Assembly (NCBI RefSeq): GCF_936943645.1 | Contig: NZ_CAKZJO010000082.1 | Coordinates: 95,398-159,397 of the forward strand | From: an uncultured Bradyrhizobium sp. | GTDB taxonomy: Bacteria > Pseudomonadota > Alphaproteobacteria > Rhizobiales > Xanthobacteraceae | Direction of reading: 5' to 3' | DNA length: 64,000 nucleotides | Shown here: one piece after another, positions 24,323 to 32,383 of the stretch | Position numbering within the stretch: the first letter of the stretch is position 1 | Layout: each line of letters opens with the position of its first letter | The notes under the pieces: model-generated | Databases searched by the model: none | What the model was told of the DNA's origin: nothing | Seen by the model: only the letters and a program-made list of their open reading frames with translations | Made by a program: the position numbers and the translations under genes

Positions 24323-24370
24323 GATGAGCCGGTTTTCGACTGCCCCGAACGAGAGCGTTCATCAGCCAAA

Positions 24371-24404
24371 AGCCCGCGCGGATCGCTCCACGCGGGCTTT
24401 CTCT
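24371..24404 (+). terminator. Rho-independent terminator after the EAL gene
   Basis: GC-rich hairpin with AGCCCGCGCG and CGCGGGCT arms followed by TTCTCTT, 49 bp after the EAL stop codon. Confidence 0.75.
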
Positions 24405-24463
24405 TGCCGCTCGCCGAGCTTCGCTCGAAAGCTCGCATCGCCAGGCAGACGCAAGTTTTCGTC

Positions 24464-24544
24464 TCAGTGCATGTGGCCGATCAGATAGACACCACCACCG
24501 AGAATGAGCACGGCCGGAACGGCCCAGATCAGAAGTACGGGCAT
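24464..24544 (-). CDS. 26-aa membrane peptide
   Basis: Encodes MPVLLIWAVPAVLILGGGVY plus LIGHMH. A single membrane helix; GGAGAG lies five bases before ATG 24544. It follows the small exported protein gene after 11 bp and so is probably co-transcribed. Function unknown. Confidence 0.55.
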   Translation of the reverse strand: MPVLLIWAVPAVLILGGGVYLIGHMH

Positions 24545-24555
24545 GGTTTCTCTCC

Positions 24556-24783
24556 TCAGTTGGTCGTGCAGACCTTGACGGTCTTCATGCCGGTCTCGGC
24601 TTCAGACCGGGTCTTGTAGACGGTGTCGCCGCTGACGACGGTGGTTTCCGTGGTCGTCGGCTTCGCCTCCGTGATGGTGCACTTCTTGGTCTTGACGTCC
24701 TGCACCACGTAGAACGACTGCGCGAATGCAGGCGCCGCGAACGACGTCAACACGGCAGCGGCAATGATGGTCTTGATCTTCAT
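24556..24783 (-). CDS. Small exported protein (75 aa)
   Basis: Signal peptide (MKIKTIIAAAVLTSFAAPAFA) then a short mature chain with two cysteines and many Thr/Lys residues (DVKTKKCTITEAKPTTTETT, ending VKVCTTN). ATG 24783 follows GGAGGA. This is a common small periplasmic protein type in Bradyrhizobium; function unknown. A GGAAC box on the same strand at 24854 may mark an ECF-type promoter. Confidence 0.7.
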   Translation of the reverse strand: MKIKTIIAAAVLTSFAAPAFAQSFYVVQDVKTKKCTITEAKPTTTETTVVSGDTVYKTRSEAETGMKTVKVCTTN

Positions 24784-24913
24784 CGTGTCCTCCTCCAGCA
24801 GCCCGGTCATCCGGTTCTGTGCTTCTTCAAACCTTCAAAATTGCCACTTGTTCCCGGTCGAGGTGAGAACCAAAAGCCGCCGTCAGCGTTGATGCGCCAA
24901 ACAGGAGGCCAAG

Positions 24914-25108
24914 ATGCTTGATGTGAGACTCGTGACGACGTCGCTGGCGATGCTGATTGCTCTGGTGTCGGTGGCGCTGGCCGAACCTGCGAAGGATCAG
25001 GCCCGGCCAGCCGCGGAAGCTGCCAGCGAAGCTCGCCCGATCCGCGTCATCCTGCCTGCGCCCTGGCAGCCCGCCACGGTGCGAGCCGACGCGCAATCGA
25101 CGAAGTGA
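24914..25108 (+). CDS. Small exported protein (64 aa)
   Basis: Signal peptide (VTTSLAMLIALVSVALA) then a 40-residue Ala/Pro/Arg-rich mature segment. ATG 24914 follows AGGAGG. Probably periplasmic; no family assignment. Divergent from the 24556-24783 gene with a shared upstream region. Confidence 0.6.
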   Translation: MLDVRLVTTSLAMLIALVSVALAEPAKDQARPAAEAASEARPIRVILPAPWQPATVRADAQSTK

Positions 25109-25335
25109 ACGGCTGCCGCTTTTGCAGTGGCGCGGTGTGCTCATAGCCACGTAATCCGCGCTTGGACTCCATGCCTTGTCGCTCGAGGGTGAGATCCCGG
25201 CGCGAAGCAATCGAGTTCCCTGCGCAGATTGCCGCTTTCTCCTGCGCACATGCGCTGTTCCGCGATCGCCTTCACCTTGCATTCATGGCCCCGCCCCTAA
25301 ACACCTCGCCGACATAACGGCAGGCAGGGTGAACC

Positions 25336-25662
25336 ATGTCCTTTGACCCGATGGCCGCTGCGGTCGATTGGCTCGATGCCTACCGCGCCGGCGACATCGA
25401 CACTGTTCTCGAAATGTATGCGGACGGCGCCGTGATTCAGTGCGGCTGCGGCGGACTGAAGACGAGTTCGGGCCGGGAAGGCCTGCGCGCCTATTGGCTC
25501 GACCGGTTCGCGCACTATCCCGCCTCCGGTCTCGACAACCTGCTGCCGTCGGGAGACACGGTGCTGGTCTCGTATCTCGCGCGCGGCGTGGTCGTCAGCG
25601 CAAACCTGACCTTCGATGCCCTCGGCAAGATTGCCTGCCACGTCTGCGGTCCGCAAAATTAG
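25336..25662 (+). CDS. SnoaL-like/NTF2-fold protein
   Basis: A 108-aa protein with the pattern of NTF2-like small enzymes or ligand binders: AVDWLDAYRAGDIDTVLEMY, ADGAVIQCGCGG, GREGLRAYWLDRF, then strands VLVSYLARGVVVSANLTFD and KIACHV. Two cysteines in CGCGG are unusual but no metal site is evident. Function unassigned. Confidence 0.75.
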   Translation: MSFDPMAAAVDWLDAYRAGDIDTVLEMYADGAVIQCGCGGLKTSSGREGLRAYWLDRFAHYPASGLDNLLPSGDTVLVSYLARGVVVSANLTFDALGKIACHVCGPQN

Positions 25663-25724
25663 CTCCCGCCGGAACCTTTGTGCACTTCGGTACTTAGGAA
25701 CTCGCCTTATCAAAGAGGTGAGTC

Positions 25725-25895
25725 GTGTCCGAACCCAGGGAAGCTGAGCCATCACCCCGGCCCCCGCAGCCAGGGCCACCATGCCCGAAGTGCAACATGC
25801 CTTCGCGCTACACCACATCCGTGCTCGACCTGAAGAACGACCGCATGGTGCCGATCTATCGGTGCACCGACTGCGATCACGAGGTGTGGCGCTGA
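25725..25895 (+). CDS. 56-aa zinc-ribbon protein
   Basis: After a Pro-rich start it has CPKC, about 25 residues including YTTSVLDLKNDRMVPIY, then CTDC and HEVW. These are two Cys pairs typical of a zinc ribbon. GTG 25725 is preceded by AGAGGTGAGTC. A GGAACCTTTGT box lies 50 bp upstream (25671). Similar in style to the 66-aa ribbon protein at 45852. Possible role in nucleic acid or protein binding. Confidence 0.6.
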   Translation: MSEPREAEPSPRPPQPGPPCPKCNMPSRYTTSVLDLKNDRMVPIYRCTDCDHEVWR

Positions 25896-26028
25896 GCAAG
25901 GTGGCTTCGATCAGCGTCGCCACCGGGTGGCGGCGCAAGCGAAGCCGCTGCACGCGGCATGTAAACGAAAGCAACCAATTCGACTCTCACCTGTTGTCGC
26001 CGGCACATTCACTGCCGGAGGACAAAAA

Positions 26029-26349
26029 ATGCGACGTCTCACTCTACTTGCCACCACCCTGTTGCTGCTCGGCGCGGTGCAGGCCGACGCGCAGTCGCAG
26101 CCTGCGCAAAGCGGGCCGGGCAACAACGCCGTCAACAGCTCGGATCACAACAACTCCAACAAGCCGGTCGCGGGGCGCAACAGCTTCACCGAAGGCCAGG
26201 CGAAATCGAAGATCGAAGAGGCGGGATATTCCAACGTCTCCGGCTTGAAGAAGGACGACCAGGGCGTCTGGCGCGGCAAGGCCGACAAGGCCGGCACCAA
26301 GACCGACGTCAGCCTGGACTTCCAGGGCAACGTCAATCCCGCCAAGTAA
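26029..26349 (+). CDS. Exported PepSY-like small protein
   Basis: A 106-aa protein. Signal peptide 1-22 (cleavage near ADA), an Asn/Ser-rich stretch, then FTEGQAKSKIEEAGYSNVSG and GVWRGKADKAGTKTDVSLDF, resembling a PepSY-type fold. ATG 26029 follows GGAGGA. 23 bp upstream of the YflT-like gene, so probably one operon. Function unknown; envelope-stress role inferred from the partner. Confidence 0.7.
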   Translation: MRRLTLLATTLLLLGAVQADAQSQPAQSGPGNNAVNSSDHNNSNKPVAGRNSFTEGQAKSKIEEAGYSNVSGLKKDDQGVWRGKADKAGTKTDVSLDFQGNVNPAK

Positions 26350-26372
26350 CCAACCAATCAGGAGACCGAACA

Positions 26373-26999
26373 ATGACCGTCACCATCTCCCGCCTTTATG
26401 ACAATTACACCGATGCCGAGCGCGCCGTGACCCGGCTCGAAGGCGCCGGCGTGCCGCATTCGGACATCAGCCTCGTCGCCAACAATTCCGACAATTGGTA
26501 CGGCTCGCGCTCCGGCAAGGTCGACCGTGATCGCGACGGCGTCGACGATCGTGCCGAAGGCGCCGGCACAGGTGCCGGCATCGGCGCGGGCATCGGCGGC
26601 GCGGCAGGTCTGCTCGCGGGCCTCGGCCTGCTCGCCATTCCCGGCCTCGGACCGGTCGTCGCGGCGGGCTGGCTTGCCTCGACCGCCGTCGGTGCCGCGG
26701 CCGGCGCTGCCACCGGCGGAATCGTCGGCGCCCTGACGGAAGCCGGTGTCTCCAGGGAAGACGCCTCGCGCTATGCCGAAGGTGTTCGCCGCGGCGGCAC
26801 GCTGGTGACCGCGCGCGTGCCCGACCAAGATCGCGCCCGCCTCGATGCGTTGCTCAACGAGCGGGCGGTGAACCTGCAGGAGCGCAGCACGGCCTGGCAG
26901 AAGGCCGGATGGAACGACTTCGATGCCGCCAGCCCCCCGCTGTCGCCGGAGGACATCGGCCGCGAGCGCGAGCTCTACGGCGCCGGCACGCGGCGATAG
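26373..26999 (+). CDS. General stress protein 17M/YflT-like
   Basis: A 208-aa protein. The N-terminal ferredoxin-like YflT domain has LYDNYTDAERAVTRLEGAGV and HSDISLVANN, then a Gly/Ala-rich hydrophobic hairpin (about 68-118: GAGIGAGIGGAAGLLAGLGL...) that may sit in the membrane. The C-terminal second half of the module contains SREDASRYAEGVRRGGTLVT. This is the common heat/general-stress protein of alphaproteobacteria; the molecular role is unknown. Terminator at 27015. Confidence 0.8.
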   Translation: MTVTISRLYDNYTDAERAVTRLEGAGVPHSDISLVANNSDNWYGSRSGKVDRDRDGVDDRAEGAGTGAGIGAGIGGAAGLLAGLGLLAIPGLGPVVAAGWLASTAVGAAAGAATGGIVGALTEAGVSREDASRYAEGVRRGGTLVTARVPDQDRARLDALLNERAVNLQERSTAWQKAGWNDFDAASPPLSPEDIGRERELYGAGTRR

Positions 27000-27014
27000 C
27001 GTTCTCCAATACGA

Positions 27015-27042
27015 AAAGGCCCCGCGGTGCGGGGCCTTTTTT
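27015..27042 (+). terminator. Rho-independent terminator after the YflT-like gene
   Basis: AAGGCCCCGC, a short GTGC-type loop and GCGGGGCCTT arms followed by a T-run; 16 bp after the stop. Confidence 0.85.
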
Positions 27043-27083
27043 CCTGTCGAAGGCTGGCGATCATCACGGCGCCGCCACGCGCT

Positions 27084-27122
27084 CATGATGGCATCCTGCC
27101 GGTGTTTTGCCCGACAGGTCAA
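27084..27122 (+). repeat. 39-bp intergenic repeat, copy 7
   Basis: Core reads CATGATGGCATCCTGCCGG then TGTTTTGCCCGACAGGTCAA. It follows the terminator at 27015 at a longer distance than in the other copies. Confidence 0.7.
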
Positions 27123-27233
27123 ACTTTATCTTAAATGCAGCAAAGCGGATTCGGCGAAACGCAATCTCTTCGCGCCATGCTGGGACATGCCCCATGCGCG
27201 GGCGCAATCGGGAAAGCTTCGGAGAGACCGCCT

Positions 27234-27419
27234 ATGTACTACGTCGCCGCTGCATTGCTGGTGCTGTCGGGACTGTTTTATTCGGCGAGCCGTCATGAGC
27301 TCGGCCAGTTCGGAGCGGACGTGTGCAGCTATGGCGGCGCGTTCTGCGACAATCCGGTGGTCCTCTTCACCGGCGCGGCGCTGGCCGCGGCCTGGGGCAT
27401 GTTCGTCAGCATCAAGTAG
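27234..27419 (+). CDS. Small membrane protein (61 aa)
   Basis: A 61-aa protein with two membrane helices, MYYVAAALLVLSGLFYSAS and VVLFTGAALAAAWGMFVSI, and a short loop with two cysteines (VCSYGGAFCDNP). ATG 27234 follows GGAGAG. Common small membrane protein type of Bradyrhizobium; function unknown. Confidence 0.65.
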   Translation: MYYVAAALLVLSGLFYSASRHELGQFGADVCSYGGAFCDNPVVLFTGAALAAAWGMFVSIK

Positions 27420-27523
27420 CGAAGCAGCGCAAGTCTTCATCGGGCAGCATTCGAGACCCGGCCGGCGAGGCAGCGCCTTGCGGACCGTCATTGAAATGCG
27501 GGAGATCTTGCGAGGACGGCAAT

Positions 27524-27549
27524 CTACACTTGTTTTGCCCGGCAGTCAA
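27524..27549 (+). repeat. 39-bp intergenic repeat, partial copy 8
   Basis: Only the 3' part survives, reading ACTTGTTTTGCCCGGCAGTC then AA, without a hairpin. Lies upstream of the Nramp-related gene. Confidence 0.5.
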
Positions 27550-27658
27550 GCCGAATTAGCCTTTTCAGAAATCATGAGCGCGGCGCAGATTGAGGAACTT
27601 TTGTTCCCCGATTTGCATTTTGCTAGGAGAACCCTTCCCCATCGAGGTCTCCCATTCC

Positions 27659-28945
27659 ATGAGCGAGAGCGCCCTCACCCCGACGAAGTCCGCGCCGACG
27701 CTGTTGCAAAGACTGGGGCCGGGCCTGATCACCGGAGCCGCCGACGACGATCCGTCGGGCATCGCCACCTATTCGCAGGCCGGCGCGCAATTCGGTTACG
27801 GGCTGTTGTGGACCGTCTTCCTCACGACGCCCTTCATGATCGCGATCCAGCTCGTCAGCGCGCAGATCGGCCGCGTCACCGGCAAGGGGCTCGCCGCCAA
27901 TGTCATGAAGGTCGCACCACGCTGGGCGGTGCTCGGCCTCGTCGCCCTGCTGGTGGCCGCCAATACCTTCAATATCGCCGCCGACATCGCCGCGATGGCC
28001 GAGGCGCTCTCGCTCGTCATCGGCGGGCTCAACCACGAGCATGCGCTGATCTTCGCAGCGGGCTCCACGCTGCTGCAGGTCTTCCTGCCCTATCGCCGCT
28101 ATTCGCCGGTGCTGAAATTCCTCACCCTGGCGCTGTTCGCCTATGTCGCGACCGCCTTCACCGTGAAGATCCCCTGGAGCACGGCGCTGCTCGCCGCGGT
28201 GTGGCCCAAGGCCAATTTCAGCGCCGACTATCTGATGATGGTGGTGGCCATGCTCGGCACCACGATCAGCCCGTATCTGTTCTTCTGGCAGGCCTCGCAG
28301 GAAGTCGAGGAGATGAACCAGGGCAAGCGCGACAGGCCGCTGCGCGAGCTCAAGCGCGGCGGCACCCATGAACTCGACCGCATCAAGACCGACACCTTCT
28401 CGGGCATGCTGCTCTCCAACGGCATCGCCTTCTTCATCATCCTCACGACCGCTTCCGTGTTGCATGCGAACGGCGTCACCAGGATCAATTCGGCGACCGA
28501 GGCGGCCGAAGCGCTGCGGCCGCTTGCCGGCGACTTCACCTTCGCGCTGTTCGCGCTCGGCATCATCGGCACGGGACTGCTGGCGATCCCGGTGCTGGCG
28601 GGCTCGGCGGCCTATGGCGTTGCGGAGATCTTCGGCTGGCGGGCCACGCTGGAGGCCAAGCCCGACGAGGCGGCCGGCTTCTACACCATCATCGCCGCGG
28701 CGACGATCATCGGCTTCGGCCTCGGCTTCACCGGGATCGACTCCATCCACATGCTGGTGTGGAGCGCGGTGCTCAACGGCATCGTCGCGGTCCCGATCAT
28801 GGCGATGATGATGCTGATCGTCTCGAACCGCGCGATCATGGGCCGCTTCCGCGGCCGGACCTGGCTGATCTGGCTGGGCTGGGGCGGCACCGCGCTGATG
28901 GCGCTGGCCGTCCTCGCCATGTTCGGTTCGTCGCTGATCGGCTGA
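27659..28945 (+). CDS. Nramp-related metal transporter
   Basis: A 428-aa integral membrane protein with about 11 helices. Helix 1 carries LGPGLITGAADDDPSGIATY: the DPGN metal motif of true Nramps is replaced by DPSG (31-34). Helix 6 has TTISPYLFFWQASQEVEE where classical Nramps have a MPH motif, so substrate choice may differ (for example magnesium or a trivalent metal rather than manganese; inference). The 80 bases upstream contain a GGAAC-TTTTGTTCC palindrome. ATG 27659 chosen; the site lacks a strong ribosome binding site but AGGAGA lies about 25 bases upstream. Confidence 0.85.
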   Translation: MSESALTPTKSAPTLLQRLGPGLITGAADDDPSGIATYSQAGAQFGYGLLWTVFLTTPFMIAIQLVSAQIGRVTGKGLAANVMKVAPRWAVLGLVALLVAANTFNIAADIAAMAEALSLVIGGLNHEHALIFAAGSTLLQVFLPYRRYSPVLKFLTLALFAYVATAFTVKIPWSTALLAAVWPKANFSADYLMMVVAMLGTTISPYLFFWQASQEVEEMNQGKRDRPLRELKRGGTHELDRIKTDTFSGMLLSNGIAFFIILTTASVLHANGVTRINSATEAAEALRPLAGDFTFALFALGIIGTGLLAIPVLAGSAAYGVAEIFGWRATLEAKPDEAAGFYTIIAAATIIGFGLGFTGIDSIHMLVWSAVLNGIVAVPIMAMMMLIVSNRAIMGRFRGRTWLIWLGWGGTALMALAVLAMFGSSLIG

Positions 28946-28947
28946 CG

Positions 28948-29049
28948 CTAAACCGGCGACAGCGCCGCCGAGATCTGCGAGGCGATGATGAAGGCCGCGA
29001 ACACGGCCGGCACGCTGATGAACCGCAAGAACTGATCTATCGAAAGCAT
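28948..29049 (-). CDS. 33-aa membrane peptide
   Basis: Encodes MLSIDQFLRFISVPAVFAAF followed by IIASQISAALSPV. One hydrophobic helix; GGGGGGAC precedes ATG 29049. Converges with the transporter gene (2-bp gap). Function unknown. Confidence 0.5.
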   Translation of the reverse strand: MLSIDQFLRFISVPAVFAAFIIASQISAALSPV

Positions 29050-29088
29050 CTGTCCCCCCAAAGACAAGAAGCGCCCTCGTCCGCCGCG

Positions 29089-29199
29089 CTATTCCGCCCC
29101 TTGCGCGACGTGCTGCCCGGCCGTCAAAAGCTGATCGGAAATGGCGGCCCCGCTCATGGTGAGCAGCGCCAGAATCGTAATCACGCCCAGGAATTTCAT
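29089..29199 (-). CDS. 36-aa hydrophobic/exported peptide
   Basis: Encodes MKFLGVITILALLTMSGAAI then SDQLLTAGQHVAQGAE: a signal-like helix and a short tail. No strong ribosome binding site, so moderately doubtful. It precedes the 33-aa peptide on the same strand. Confidence 0.4.
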   Translation of the reverse strand: MKFLGVITILALLTMSGAAISDQLLTAGQHVAQGAE

Positions 29200-29452
29200 G
29201 GCCGGGAACGTCGCCTCCGATTGTGGCCAAAACGTCAGACTCTGGTTCGATTCAGCGACGATTCCGGGAAGATCAAGGCTATCCCCACCGGATTCTACGG
29301 GGTTTTTCCGCAAACCGGCCGCAATGCTTCCGCTCGCCGCATGACGTCGGGCTTCACGGCGCGGCACAGCTCGCCTAACAATTGCGGCCGGGCCCTGGTC
29401 TGCGACCGGGCCACAAGAAAACGAAATCCGCTTCGGGCGGCAGGGGAGCGAC

Positions 29453-30667
29453 ATGACAGCCTCATCAAAAGCGACAAGCCTCGAAATCCTCGCCTGCGAT
29501 GCCGGCTGGAGAAACTACCATTTCGTCAAGCTGACGACCGAGGACGGCATCGTTGGCTGGAGCGAGTTTGACGAGGGGTTTGGCTCGCCCGGTGTCGGGG
29601 CCGCCATCCAGCGCCTCTCTGTCCGCGTCATCGGGCAGAACGTCTTCCAGCACGAGCGCATCCATGCCGAGTTGTTCGCGGCGACGCGCCCCGCAGCCGG
29701 CGGCGTGGTGGCGCAAGCGTTGGGTGCGATCGAGAACGCGCTGCTCGATGCCAAGGCGAAGTGCCTTGGCGTACCTTGTTACGAGCTGCTCGGCGGCAAG
29801 CTCCGCGACCGCATCAGGGTCTATTGGTCGCATTGCGCCACATGGCGCATCAATCATCCGTCCTGGTACAAGCCGCCGATCGAAAACCTCGACGGCGTCA
29901 AGGCGATGGGCCGCGAGGTGCGCGAGAAGAAGTTCACCGCGCTCAAGACCAACATCTTTTCCTATGACGGCGGCAAGCCGACCGGCTGGCGCCCCGGCTT
30001 CGGCTCGCCCTTCGCGCCCGAGATCAACGTCGATCGCAAAATCCTGCGCGACCTGCACATGCACCTGGAAGCGATCCGCGACGGTGCCGGCCCTGACGTC
30101 GACATTCTGCTGGACTGCAACTTCAACGCCAAGACCGAAGGCTACTTGAAGATCCTGCGCACCATCGCCGACATCGACATGTTCTGGGTCGAGATCGACA
30201 GCTTCAATCCGGAAGCCCTCGGTTATATCCGCAGGCAGAGCCCGCATCCGATTTCCTCCTGCGAAACGCTGCTCTCGTTGCGCGAATTCCTGCCCTATTT
30301 CCAGGCGCAGGCCATGGACGTTGCGATCATCGACACGCCCTGGAACGGTGTCTGGCAATCGATGAAGATCGCAGCCGCCGCGGAAGCTTTCGAGGTCAAC
30401 GTCGCCCCGCACAATTTCTATGGGCATCTCTGCTCGATGACGAATGCGCATTTCTGCGCCGCCGTTCCGAACCTGCGCATCATGGAAATCGACATCGATC
30501 GTCTCGCCTGGGACCGCGAGCTCTTCACCCACGAGCCTGAGATCGAGAACGGCCATCTGATCGTACCGGACCGGCCCGGCTGGGGCACCGAACCGAACGA
30601 AGACGCCTTGCGCGCCCATCCGCCGAAGACGAGCGGGGGACTTCTGAATTATGGTCGAAAGAGCTGA
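29453..30667 (+). CDS. Mandelate racemase/muconate lactonizing-type enzyme
   Basis: A 404-aa enolase-superfamily enzyme. It has an N-terminal capping domain (about 1-120) and a barrel with magnesium ligands Asp221 (LLDCNFNA), Glu247 (FWVEIDS) and Glu271 (SSCETLL). Candidate general bases are Lys165 (ALKTNIF) and a His in the APHNFYG segment. It abstracts a proton next to a carboxylate, typically in dehydration or racemisation of sugar acids; the exact substrate is not readable. ATG 29453 follows GGGGAG. No sugar transporter neighbours it. Confidence 0.85.
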   Translation: MTASSKATSLEILACDAGWRNYHFVKLTTEDGIVGWSEFDEGFGSPGVGAAIQRLSVRVIGQNVFQHERIHAELFAATRPAAGGVVAQALGAIENALLDAKAKCLGVPCYELLGGKLRDRIRVYWSHCATWRINHPSWYKPPIENLDGVKAMGREVREKKFTALKTNIFSYDGGKPTGWRPGFGSPFAPEINVDRKILRDLHMHLEAIRDGAGPDVDILLDCNFNAKTEGYLKILRTIADIDMFWVEIDSFNPEALGYIRRQSPHPISSCETLLSLREFLPYFQAQAMDVAIIDTPWNGVWQSMKIAAAAEAFEVNVAPHNFYGHLCSMTNAHFCAAVPNLRIMEIDIDRLAWDRELFTHEPEIENGHLIVPDRPGWGTEPNEDALRAHPPKTSGGLLNYGRKS

Positions 30668-30684
30668 CGAGAATAGCTGACGGA

Positions 30685-30969
30685 TTACGGCGTCACGGGA
30701 TTGACGGTCGGGGACGTCTTGGGCCCCGGCCGTGCCGGCTCGATTGGCGATTTTGGGGTGGTCGGCAGCACCTTGGCGCCAGCGGCATGCGCCGCTTCGC
30801 CCGTGGTCGCAAACATCGCAACATGCGCAGGCTGGGTCTTGGCACGATTCCACGGGCCGTGGTCGACGATCAGCATTGCCGCAATCGTCACGCCAGCCAC
30901 GATGAGCGCAATCACGCCGGGATGGCGAAGTGCGGTAGAGAGAGACATTGCGAAACGGCTACTTGTCAT
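30685..30969 (-). CDS. Small membrane-anchored protein (94 aa)
   Basis: A 94-aa protein with one N-terminal membrane helix (HPGVIALIVAGVTIAAMLIV) and a Pro/Ala-rich periplasmic tail (PTTPKSPIEPARPGPKTSPT). ATG 30969. It converges with the enolase-superfamily gene. No family recognised. Confidence 0.6.
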   Translation of the reverse strand: MTSSRFAMSLSTALRHPGVIALIVAGVTIAAMLIVDHGPWNRAKTQPAHVAMFATTGEAAHAAGAKVLPTTPKSPIEPARPGPKTSPTVNPVTP

Positions 30970-31147
30970 CGAAGGATCCGCTGTTGTCCTGGTGCAGGTT
31001 AATTCAAAGGCGCCCCTCCCGGTTCCCTGCATCCGTCCAGCAAGTTCCGGGCCAAACTGGGCGCGCCTGCAGCAAAAGCGCCCGCACCAAGGCCAGCACG
31101 CACTTCAACCATTGCCCTTGTAGCGCGCTGAGTGCCGTCCCCGAGAT

Positions 31148-32125
31148 CTACTCGCCCGGAGCGATCGCGTTGCTCGGCGTCGGCCGGTCGGTGATCTGCT
31201 GGCCAAACAGGCTGCCGATCAGCTCGACGGCGGTACGCGCCGTCCGGCCACGTTCGTCCAGAAACGGATTGAGCTCGACGATGTCGACCGATCCGACCAC
31301 GCCGGAATCGTGCAACAGCTCCATGATCAAATGCGCCTCGCGATAGGTCGCGCCACCCGGCACCGTGGTGCCGACGCCCGGCGCCACGCATGGGTCGAGG
31401 AAATCGACGTCGAAGCTGACATGCAGCACGCCGTTGCGCGCCTTGACCCGCTCGATGACGCGCCGGGTCAACACGGCGACGCCGAACTCGTCGATCTCTC
31501 GCATGTCGACGACCCTGATCCGGCGTGCGCGCATCAGCTCCTTTTCCAGCTTGTCGATCGAACGCGCGCCGAACAGATCGAGTCTGTCCGGATCGATCGA
31601 GGCGCGCGGATCGTCGCCGAGCAGGCCGTCGAGGCCGGGTTCGCCGCACAGGAACGCCGCCGACATGCCGTGCATGTTCGCGGTGATCGTCGTCTCCGGA
31701 GTGTTGTAGTCGGCATGGGCATCGAGCCAGAGCACGAACAGCTCCCGTCCTCGCTCCTGCCAATGACGTGCCATGGCATTGACCGATCCCATGGACAATG
31801 TGTGATCGCCGCCGAGGAAGATCGGCAGCGCCCCGGTTGCCGCGATCTCATGGCCTCGTTGGCTCAGGATCCGCGTCCAGCGTTGGATCTCACGGTAGTG
31901 ATTGGCTCTTTCCGGCGGCCTGTCCGTGAGGTCACGGACCTCGCTTGCGGAAAGATCACCGTAGTCGACGACCTCGAGATCGAGATTTTCAAGCAGTGTC
32001 GCAAGGCCTGCGGTCCGCAGCGCCGCGGGGCCCATCAAGGTGCCGCGCTGCGATGCCCCCATGTCGATGGGCGCGCCGAGCAGGGCGATGCGCCGGGCTC
32101 GATCCGTCATGGTCCGATCGGTCAC
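31148..32125 (-). CDS. rocF: Arginase
   Basis: A 325-aa enzyme that hydrolyses arginine to ornithine and urea. Manganese ligands are visible: His108 (GGDHTLS), Asp135, His137 and Asp139 (WLDAHADYNTPET), and Asp239 and Asp241 (SFDVDFLDP). The MHGM segment (151-154) and GVGTTVPGG loop fit arginases rather than agmatinases. GTG 32125 has GGAG seven bases upstream; ATG 32110 is an alternative. Single gene, no transporter beside it. Confidence 0.9.
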   Translation of the reverse strand: MTDRTMTDRARRIALLGAPIDMGASQRGTLMGPAALRTAGLATLLENLDLEVVDYGDLSASEVRDLTDRPPERANHYREIQRWTRILSQRGHEIAATGALPIFLGGDHTLSMGSVNAMARHWQERGRELFVLWLDAHADYNTPETTITANMHGMSAAFLCGEPGLDGLLGDDPRASIDPDRLDLFGARSIDKLEKELMRARRIRVVDMREIDEFGVAVLTRRVIERVKARNGVLHVSFDVDFLDPCVAPGVGTTVPGGATYREAHLIMELLHDSGVVGSVDIVELNPFLDERGRTARTAVELIGSLFGQQITDRPTPSNAIAPGE

Positions 32126-32283
32126 GGCTGTCTCCTGAATCAGCAAGGCTGCCACCAACCTAACAGAGATTCGCATCCGGCGTTTCCCAGGGGAAGCCAA
32201 CGCGGACACATCGTCCGGAACAAAACCCCGCGCGCTGAATTGCCCATTCAAGGCCGGCACCCGCCGTTAATGACGGCGCCTGT

Positions 32284-32348
32284 CGCGGATAGCCAAAGGT
32301 CGTCAGACCCGCTGTTCAAAACGAGCGCTCGCGCGGATAGCCAAAGGT
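32284..32348 (+). repeat. 17-bp direct repeat upstream of a small membrane protein
   Basis: CGCGGATAGCCAAAGGT occurs at 32284-32300 and again, identical, at 32332-32348, 48 bp apart, ending 35 bp before the TTG start of the next gene. Could be a regulatory site; meaning unknown. Confidence 0.5.
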
Positions 32349-32383
32349 GCCGGCCTCAATCACCTGCCTTGGAGGTCGCGCGC

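Noticed and set aside
27623..29230. A 535-codon minus-strand frame
   Set aside because: Antisense to the Nramp-related gene; full of Arg/Asp/Gly/His with no recognisable domain.
31310..32383. Long plus-strand frame running into the 86-aa gene
   Set aside because: Up to 32383 it is antisense to arginase; only the last 86 codons after the well-placed TTG look real.
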